DNA from: Dysgonamonadaceae bacterium
GTDB lineage: Bacteria; Bacteroidota; Bacteroidia; Bacteroidales; Azobacteroidaceae
Reading direction: 5' to 3'
Length of the DNA stretch: 50,213 nucleotides
Assembly: GCA_031275735.1 (NCBI GenBank)
Contig: JAISOJ010000023.1
Span: forward strand, 1 to 50,213
The notes beneath the pieces were generated by a model. That model saw only the letters and a list, made by a program, of their open reading frames with translations, was not told where the DNA came from and did not search any database. Both the position numbers and the translations under genes were made by a program. Positions 44,433 to 50,213 of this stretch are shown piece by piece (position 1 is the first letter of the stretch; each line of letters starts with the position of its first letter).

Positions 44433-44462
44433 AAGAGCGCCTCTAAAAAAATTAGCTCTTTT
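44433..44462 (+). terminator. Weak hairpin after the intron-like RNA
   Basis: AAGAGC (44433-44438) and GCTCTT (44455-44460) enclose an A-rich loop and are followed by TT only. It may close the intron-like transcript. Confidence 0.35.
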
Positions 44463-44495
44463 ATGTTAAAAAATCATTTTTTAAAATAAAATCCT

Positions 44496-44503
44496 TATAT
44501 TTG
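44496..44503 (+). promoter_or_regulatory. -7 box (TATATTTG) of the large adhesin gene
   Basis: TATATTTG fits TAnnTTTG and lies 151 bases upstream of the ATG, giving a leader of about 145 bases. No TTG is found at the usual distance. Confidence 0.5.
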
Positions 44504-44654
44504 TAACCGGTTTCTTAGTTGACAATTTAAAACTAAAAAAAACAATAAAACACTTGTGACAATCTATAAAAAATTGTGTTTTTTGTTTTTTTTGACATAA
44601 TATGAATAAAATGACAGAAAATGACTTATAAATTTTTACTTTTAAATTTTTTTT

Positions 44655-47600
44655 ATGAAAAAGAACTTACTTTTATTTGTATTGGTGTGGATGACAAATT
44701 GGTCTTATTCTCAAACGAAAGAATGGATACATTATGATGATGGTACAAATTATGACGGTTCACCCTATGGCGCGAATGTATCAGACTATGATATTGCCAT
44801 AAAATATGATCCGGAAGACATTCAGGAATTGGGAATTACAACCATTCATTCGATTAAAGTCTATAATACGGTTTCGCCTCCGCCTCAAAAAGCTACTGTA
44901 AAAATATGGCAAGGAACCGATGCCGCAAACGAAGTTGTTTCCAAAGATTACGCCCCTGTCGACGGTTGGAATGAGATAGAATTAACCGATTCATATACTG
45001 TAAATAATATGCAGGAATTATGGATAGGAATACGCTACAAAGCCTTTTCTTCTTATCATAATATCGCCCGCTTTGATGCTGTGCTTGACCATCCGGGAAA
45101 AGGGAACTTGCTGCGTTCGACCAATGGCGATACTTACGGCGAATGGAGACCCAATTATGAATTTGGCGATTGGAACATTCAATTTTATGCGACTGTTTCT
45201 CAATTGCATAATATAACGCTCAACGTCGTTGAAGAAAAAGAAGGAAGTCTCGTACCGGTCACAGATGCTGTTGTTTCTATTGATAAACAACTCAATCCCC
45301 AGGGCGTATATACTTTTGATAATTTACCGGCAGGAGAACATAAATATATCGTTTCCAAAAACGGCTATGCTACCGAATCCGGAACTTTTACTTTGCCTGC
45401 TACGTCTGCTTTGACCGTTACGCTGTCCGAAGGAGAATCGCTCCAATATCCGGTCACATTTACAGTTGTCGATGAAAACAACCAGGCGGTAACAAGCGCA
45501 GTGATTACCATTAACGGAACAAAATTAGCTCCAGGCGTTTATACGACGACTTTGGAAGCCGGCATCTATGAATACAGGATTGAAAAGCTGGGGTTTTCCA
45601 ATGGAAACGGGAAAATTGTCCATATCGCAGGCGGTACAACCGAAACGGTACAATTATCCGAAGCCGGAGATGTTCTGATTAAAGCAACAATCAACAATTC
45701 CGAAAATGCTTTATTTTACTATAACGGATCTATCTATACCGCTAATTGGACAGAAAGTACAGGGCTATTGCATGTTTATACTCCATCGGGAACCGAACTA
45801 ATTCCGGCGGGAACGGTAACTTTAACCAACCTGCCTGATAATCAGGGAGAAAATTTTTATGGTTTTGCCTCCGACGGTACATTTATTTACGCCGTCAATC
45901 AAAGTCCTTTTATCTTTGTCATCGATCCATCTTCCATGTCTGTTACGGATTTAATAGAAATAGTCGATTATCCCACATCCGGCGGGCCGGTTACCATTGC
46001 TTACGATGCTGAACAGGACGGTTTTTGGTACTCTTTTCTGCATGATACACAGGTTGTTTTCATAGAAAAAGACGGAACAATCACCGACCGGATTTTGTCA
46101 GGTCCTTCCCATACGGTCATGGGATTAGCCTATGATGATACCAGCGACGGAGGTCCTTATTTATGGGCTTCGACAGGAGGAGCCTCCGCAAACAATTATG
46201 CTAAAATAGGTCGCTGGAATATTTACACAGGGGAATATACCGAAGAAATTAAAAACGTCCCCCACATTATGGGAGTTCCAACCGGCGGAAACTATATGGG
46301 GTCAATCTATCATACACAAGATATTAGCAACGGACGACAACTCTTACTGGGTGTTTTGCCGTCGCAAACAACCTTGTTCGGATACGATTTGAATAACACT
46401 TTCCCTATCCAATCGCCTGACAAAGTGAACCGTTTTGCCTGTACTCCGGTAGCTTCCGGCGCTTTAAGCGCCCAATTAACATGGAAAAATCCGGAACGAA
46501 ACCTTAATGGAACTACCCTAAGCCATTTAAACAACATCAATATTTATCGCAACAATAAATTAGTCCACTCCATTTCCAATCCGGTTATCGGAGAGGAAGA
46601 AAATTGGACAGACAACACCATTGTTTCCCCGAATATTTACAGTTATAAAATTACGGCGGAAAACAATGAAGGAGAAGGAATTTCCACTATCCGTACGGCT
46701 TTTGCCGGACAAGACATTCCGGATACGGTGAGCAATCTGACATTGGTCAAAGAAAATCAAACCGCCCGGATAACCTGGTCTGCTCCGGCGAAAGGAGAAA
46801 ACAAGGGGTGGATAGATCCGACTGCTTTGACATACAAGGTAGTTCGCAAACCGGACAATATCGTTCTATCGGAGAATGTCACGCAAACAAACTATGAGGA
46901 CAACACGATTCCTTTCCTGAGTATGTATTCTTACGTAGTCAGTGCGAAAAACGAGCAAGGAGAAGGCAAACCGGTAACTTCTAACGCCGTTTTACTGGGA
47001 AACACTGTGGCTATTCCTTGGCAGGAAACTTTCAGTTCTCGGGAAAACCTCCCCTTGTGGACGATTATTGATGCAAACAACGACAATGATACGTGGGCGT
47101 ATAATCCTTACAACGGAGGCGGTTCCATGCAATGCGCCTCTTCGATAGGAAACGACGATTGGTTGATTTCTCCGCCTGTTTCATTAGAAAGCGGGAAAAA
47201 ATACCGCTTGCAATGGTCTGCCGCGTCGGTAAGCGGCGTGCAAGCGCGTTATGAGCTGGCAATAGGCATAGATGCAACGGTGGAAAGTCAGAACGTTTTG
47301 GCTTCTTACAATGTAAACGAGTTGGGATTTATTCCGGAAGTTCGAGAAATAACCGTTCCTACATCAGGGATATATCATTTTGCCTGGCATTGCTTCGACG
47401 AAATGCCGGATGAAACCATAGGAACAGCTATCAACGCTATTTCATTGGAAATTGCAAGTACGACCGACTTGTCGGCGATAGCTATTTCCGGTAAGAAAGA
47501 ATTATCCGAAGGCGAAGAAGGTGCATTTACCGTCCGTGTAAAAAACAGAGGCCTTAACCCCGTAAATTCGTTTCTCGTTGACCTGTTAGTCTATAATGAA

Positions 47601-49598
47601 AATACCTGTATAGATAAACAAACGATTACCGGGCAGGAAACATTAGATCCGGAAGAAGAAAAAGATTTTGTCTTCGCATATACTTTTTCTGCGGCAGGAG
47701 ATTTTACACTCAAAGGGGTGGTGACAGCGGCAGGCGACGAAAATGTTCCCAACGACACGACTTACGCTCATTCATTAAAAGTGTATCCGGCCGGAATCAC
47801 TAAAGTGTATATCGGCGATCCGGATTCTGAAGATTACAGCCAACTTTCTCCTTTCAACTGTTATTACGAGCACAATGCAGCGCAATCGCTTTATTACGAA
47901 GATGAAATAAATAAAAAAGGTCTGATCACAGCCATTGAATATTATTATTCGTTCCAGCCGGAAAATCCGGTATATAATAAGCCTGTTCGAATCTATATGG
48001 CTATTACCGGGGAGGATGACTTGCGGGAAGGATGGATTACCCGGGACCTGGTTTTGGTTTATGACGGAATGCTTGATTTTCCCGATAACCAGAGATACGT
48101 AACTATTCCTTTACAGCAGCCTGTCGTGTATTCCGGGGGAAATCTGGTCGTTCATACACAGGGAGATGACACGAGAACCTATCACCAATTCAATCAATTC
48201 CAACAAACAGCAAGCGACCGGATACGATTGCGCGTTTATGCAGATAATTTTACTCCTTTCAATTTTACTCAAACCGGCCATATCCTCCGAAGCGTTACCA
48301 ATATTTCTTTGATAATGGATGAAGAAGGCGGCTCGTTGAGCGGAACAGTTACAGACGATAATCAGCAACCGGTGGCAAACGCAAGCATTGTCATTGAAGG
48401 TAAACAATGGAAAACCTCTACGGACGCTACCGGCAAATACCGGTTTGATTTCCTTCCTGCCGAGATGCCTTATACCCTTCTTGTATCTAAAGCTGGCTAC
48501 AATTCACAAACAAAAACAGCTATCATGCCGGAAAACGATTGCGTATCCGATTTCGTTTTGTCCGCTTGTTCCTCCCAACCGGTGAAAAACCTTACGGAAA
48601 CGCTTCACTCCCCCCAATGGTCAAACGTGTTGTTGACTTGGGAAGCGCCGGATGGTATCTCGTCCGAAAATTATGTTACGGCTTATCATGTATATGCAAA
48701 TTCGCTTTTGAAAGCAATATTGCCTGCCCAGACGCTTTCATATCTCGATTCGGTTTCCTTAGGCAATTATATCTATGAAATTTCCGCCGTATGGAATTCC
48801 GGTTGCGAATCGCCGGCGCTTTCTAAAAATGTCGAAATGCTTCCGGAAACAATCATCTCCGAATATCCCTTTTTCGAAGGATTTGAAGCCGGAAAAATCC
48901 CGGATGCCTGGGAAGAAAAACACATTGAAAACGATATGAATTGGATGGTTATTTCAGAAAAATCGGACGATAAAAAATCATTTACCGCTCATAGTGGACA
49001 ATATTTTGCTTCGCTTAGCGATGATAATCATTACTTGACAACCACCCGTTTGGTAACGCCCATGCTGGATCTTCATTCAGTGGCTCAACCCTATTTGAAT
49101 TTCTGGCACATTCAAGCGGTTTGGGGTTTTGACAGGGACAGGTTAGCCGTTTATTACAAAAACGCCTCCAACGGAAAATGGATAAAATTAGCGGAATACG
49201 ATGAAGACATCGAATCCTGGAAGAAAGAAGTTATTCAACTGCCCGAACCGAGCAGTACTTATTGGATTGGTTTTGAAGGGATCTCTCTCTTTGGTTATGG
49301 TATTATGCTGGACGACATTATCGTATCGGATGGTAAATGGGATGCGATTGTTTTTCCGGATAACGACGCAAGCGTTAAAGTTTATCCCAATCCTGTCCAT
49401 ACGGAAATTACCGTTGTTGGAGAAAATCTGAAACGGGTTGAAATCTACAATACATTAGGTAAAATGCTGGATAACATTGTATTGAGCGGGAAACAACAAC
49501 AGATAAACATGCAGACTTACGAAGCAGGTGTTTATTTTCTGAAAATTTTTGTTTCTGAAAATCAATTTATTACACGGCGAATCGTAGTTTCGCGTTAG
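44655..49598 (+). CDS. Large T9SS-secreted adhesin with choice-of-anchor J domains
   Basis: This 1647-residue protein has a signal peptide (1-20, ending YSQ). Domains in order: an N-terminal beta domain (25-180); two PEGA/carboxypeptidase-like repeats (about 190-335, GVYTFDNLPAGEHKYIVSKNGY and a second copy); a propeller-like region (340-600); two Fn3 domains (600-790); a choice-of-anchor J/cleaved adhesin domain (about 795-935, DNDTWAYNPYNGGGSMQCASS...DDWLISPPVSL); a CARDB-like domain; a carboxypeptidase-regulatory repeat (GSLSGTVTDDNQQPVANASIVIEG); a second choice-of-anchor J domain (about 1405-1560); and a T9SS sorting domain (VKVYPNPVHTEITV ... GVYFLKIF). The architecture resembles hemagglutinin/adhesin proteins of Porphyromonas. 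No protease motif was seen. It ends before a strong terminator. Confidence 0.88.
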   Translation: MKKNLLLFVLVWMTNWSYSQTKEWIHYDDGTNYDGSPYGANVSDYDIAIKYDPEDIQELGITTIHSIKVYNTVSPPPQKATVKIWQGTDAANEVVSKDYAPVDGWNEIELTDSYTVNNMQELWIGIRYKAFSSYHNIARFDAVLDHPGKGNLLRSTNGDTYGEWRPNYEFGDWNIQFYATVSQLHNITLNVVEEKEGSLVPVTDAVVSIDKQLNPQGVYTFDNLPAGEHKYIVSKNGYATESGTFTLPATSALTVTLSEGESLQYPVTFTVVDENNQAVTSAVITINGTKLAPGVYTTTLEAGIYEYRIEKLGFSNGNGKIVHIAGGTTETVQLSEAGDVLIKATINNSENALFYYNGSIYTANWTESTGLLHVYTPSGTELIPAGTVTLTNLPDNQGENFYGFASDGTFIYAVNQSPFIFVIDPSSMSVTDLIEIVDYPTSGGPVTIAYDAEQDGFWYSFLHDTQVVFIEKDGTITDRILSGPSHTVMGLAYDDTSDGGPYLWASTGGASANNYAKIGRWNIYTGEYTEEIKNVPHIMGVPTGGNYMGSIYHTQDISNGRQLLLGVLPSQTTLFGYDLNNTFPIQSPDKVNRFACTPVASGALSAQLTWKNPERNLNGTTLSHLNNINIYRNNKLVHSISNPVIGEEENWTDNTIVSPNIYSYKITAENNEGEGISTIRTAFAGQDIPDTVSNLTLVKENQTARITWSAPAKGENKGWIDPTALTYKVVRKPDNIVLSENVTQTNYEDNTIPFLSMYSYVVSAKNEQGEGKPVTSNAVLLGNTVAIPWQETFSSRENLPLWTIIDANNDNDTWAYNPYNGGGSMQCASSIGNDDWLISPPVSLESGKKYRLQWSAASVSGVQARYELAIGIDATVESQNVLASYNVNELGFIPEVREITVPTSGIYHFAWHCFDEMPDETIGTAINAISLEIASTTDLSAIAISGKKELSEGEEGAFTVRVKNRGLNPVNSFLVDLLVYNENTCIDKQTITGQETLDPEEEKDFVFAYTFSAAGDFTLKGVVTAAGDENVPNDTTYAHSLKVYPAGITKVYIGDPDSEDYSQLSPFNCYYEHNAAQSLYYEDEINKKGLITAIEYYYSFQPENPVYNKPVRIYMAITGEDDLREGWITRDLVLVYDGMLDFPDNQRYVTIPLQQPVVYSGGNLVVHTQGDDTRTYHQFNQFQQTASDRIRLRVYADNFTPFNFTQTGHILRSVTNISLIMDEEGGSLSGTVTDDNQQPVANASIVIEGKQWKTSTDATGKYRFDFLPAEMPYTLLVSKAGYNSQTKTAIMPENDCVSDFVLSACSSQPVKNLTETLHSPQWSNVLLTWEAPDGISSENYVTAYHVYANSLLKAILPAQTLSYLDSVSLGNYIYEISAVWNSGCESPALSKNVEMLPETIISEYPFFEGFEAGKIPDAWEEKHIENDMNWMVISEKSDDKKSFTAHSGQYFASLSDDNHYLTTTRLVTPMLDLHSVAQPYLNFWHIQAVWGFDRDRLAVYYKNASNGKWIKLAEYDEDIESWKKEVIQLPEPSSTYWIGFEGISLFGYGIMLDDIIVSDGKWDAIVFPDNDASVKVYPNPVHTEITVVGENLKRVEIYNTLGKMLDNIVLSGKQQQINMQTYEAGVYFLKIFVSENQFITRRIVVSR

Positions 49599-49615
49599 AT
49601 CAAAAAAACACGAAG

Positions 49616-49654
49616 AATGGTGCACGAATAAAGAATAGATCGTGCACCATTTTT
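49616..49654 (+). terminator. Intrinsic terminator after the adhesin gene
   Basis: AATGGTGCACGA pairs perfectly with TCGTGCACCATT around a 12-base loop, followed by TTT and an AT-rich run. Confidence 0.88.
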
Positions 49655-49728
49655 ATTTTAATCATAAATCATTTAATTTTGTGTTCAACTTTCTTTATTT
49701 TATTTAAATTTTTTAATAGACGAAACAA

Positions 49729-50213
49729 ATGAAACAGTTTTTTTTTATCGTTTTGTGTTTTATCCTGCTTCCCATTACTACTCGTGTGCAAGCGGAAGAA
49801 CAACTGTATTATATGCACCAGAAAACAGGAACGGAACAGTTGTTACAGCAATATATAACAAGCATACTGAAAAAAACCGGTAATTTGGCCGACACACTTG
49901 ACCATATTTATATGAATTTTATTCCTCCGATGGGTTGTCCTCGTTGCGAAGGCATACTTATTCAATACAACCGGATGTTGCAGGAAAAAAATCCGGATAA
50001 TCATTTGATAATTAATGTTATACTATACGAAAAAGAAAAAGCTGTGCCGGAATATATCCGCCGGCAGAATTTTCCGGGTGATGTCGTATTTGTGGATACC
50101 ACCCAACAATTTTACCAAATTTTTCAAGTAAACAATGGGAGAGTATATGTTCCCTACCTTGCGAAAATATCCTTGAAGCAGGGAAGAACCGTAACTGCCA
50201 TATCGGTATTAGG
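49729..50213 (+). CDS. Exported protein with CPRC motif, 5' part (partial)
   Basis: The frame runs off the end of the window; about 161 residues are visible. It starts with a signal peptide (MKQFFFIVLCFILLPITTRVQAEE). A segment reads NFIPPMGCPRCEGILIQYNRML, where Cys-Pro-Arg-Cys after a beta strand and before a helix looks like a thioredoxin-fold redox motif, followed by strands HLIINVILYEKEK and VVFVDTTQQFYQIFQV. A redoxin-like role in the periplasm is plausible but not certain. It follows the adhesin terminator, so it should have its own promoter, which I could not identify in the AT-rich leader. Confidence 0.7.
   Translation, partial: MKQFFFIVLCFILLPITTRVQAEEQLYYMHQKTGTEQLLQQYITSILKKTGNLADTLDHIYMNFIPPMGCPRCEGILIQYNRMLQEKNPDNHLIINVILYEKEKAVPEYIRRQNFPGDVVFVDTTQQFYQIFQVNNGRVYVPYLAKISLKQGRTVTAISVL

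Overview
The window looks like chromosomal DNA from a member of the Bacteroidales. Three things point there. Several genes are preceded by a TAnnTTTG -7 box, in a few cases with a TTG about 19-20 bases upstream, which is the Bacteroidetes housekeeping promoter. Four exported proteins end, or appear to end, in a type IX secretion (T9SS) C-terminal sorting domain or belong to that class. The core genes (MnmD, ParE, TsaB, S1 with an acidic N-terminal extension, CCC-motif membrane protein) are of Bacteroidetes type. The genus cannot be fixed from the sequence alone.

Layout. 1-1130: 3' end of an Ig-like surface protein, a 131-bp MITE-like palindromic element and a gene-poor stretch. 1135-11279, minus strand: a hemerythrin/LuxR pair, then a housekeeping run (exonuclease, GNAT-like protein, parE, coaD, S41 protease, cysS, thioesterase, mnmD). 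11565-18922, minus strand: a cobalamin operon made of promoter, cobalamin riboswitch, a terminator-like hairpin touching the first start codon, btuB, a BtuG-like surface lipoprotein, a DUF4465 protein and a T9SS-exported protein. 19200-29830, plus strand: a polymorphic-toxin (Rhs) locus made of a T9SS-sorted protein, a frameshifted Rhs shell protein, a full Rhs protein with a JAMM-like metalloprotease tip, a putative periplasmic immunity protein, a second 'mini-Rhs' with its own signal peptide and a different tip, and a second putative immunity lipoprotein. 29890-43815: housekeeping genes (rpsA, a GHL10 hydrolase, two small membrane proteins, an epimerase, tsaB, yicC, gmk, nadD, lysS, gpsA, pgi, a HAD phosphatase, an orphan winged-helix regulator). 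44227-44460: a terminator followed directly by what reads as a group IIC-like intron fragment. 44655 to the end: a 1647-residue T9SS adhesin and the start of an exported protein with a CPRC motif.

The most interesting parts are: (1) the Rhs locus with two tandem toxin tips sharing nearly identical core DNA, both carrying HxH motifs of JAMM type, with immunity candidates that carry export signals; (2) an intergenic leader repeat that lies in frame between coupled genes in two unrelated operons, encoding similar MKHSC...YSFTRQLV peptides, once expanded into a 24-bp tandem array; (3) the intron-like RNA sitting immediately after a terminator hairpin; (4) a B12-uptake operon extended by a T9SS cargo protein. 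All family assignments are from reading motifs and recalled family features; no database search was run.
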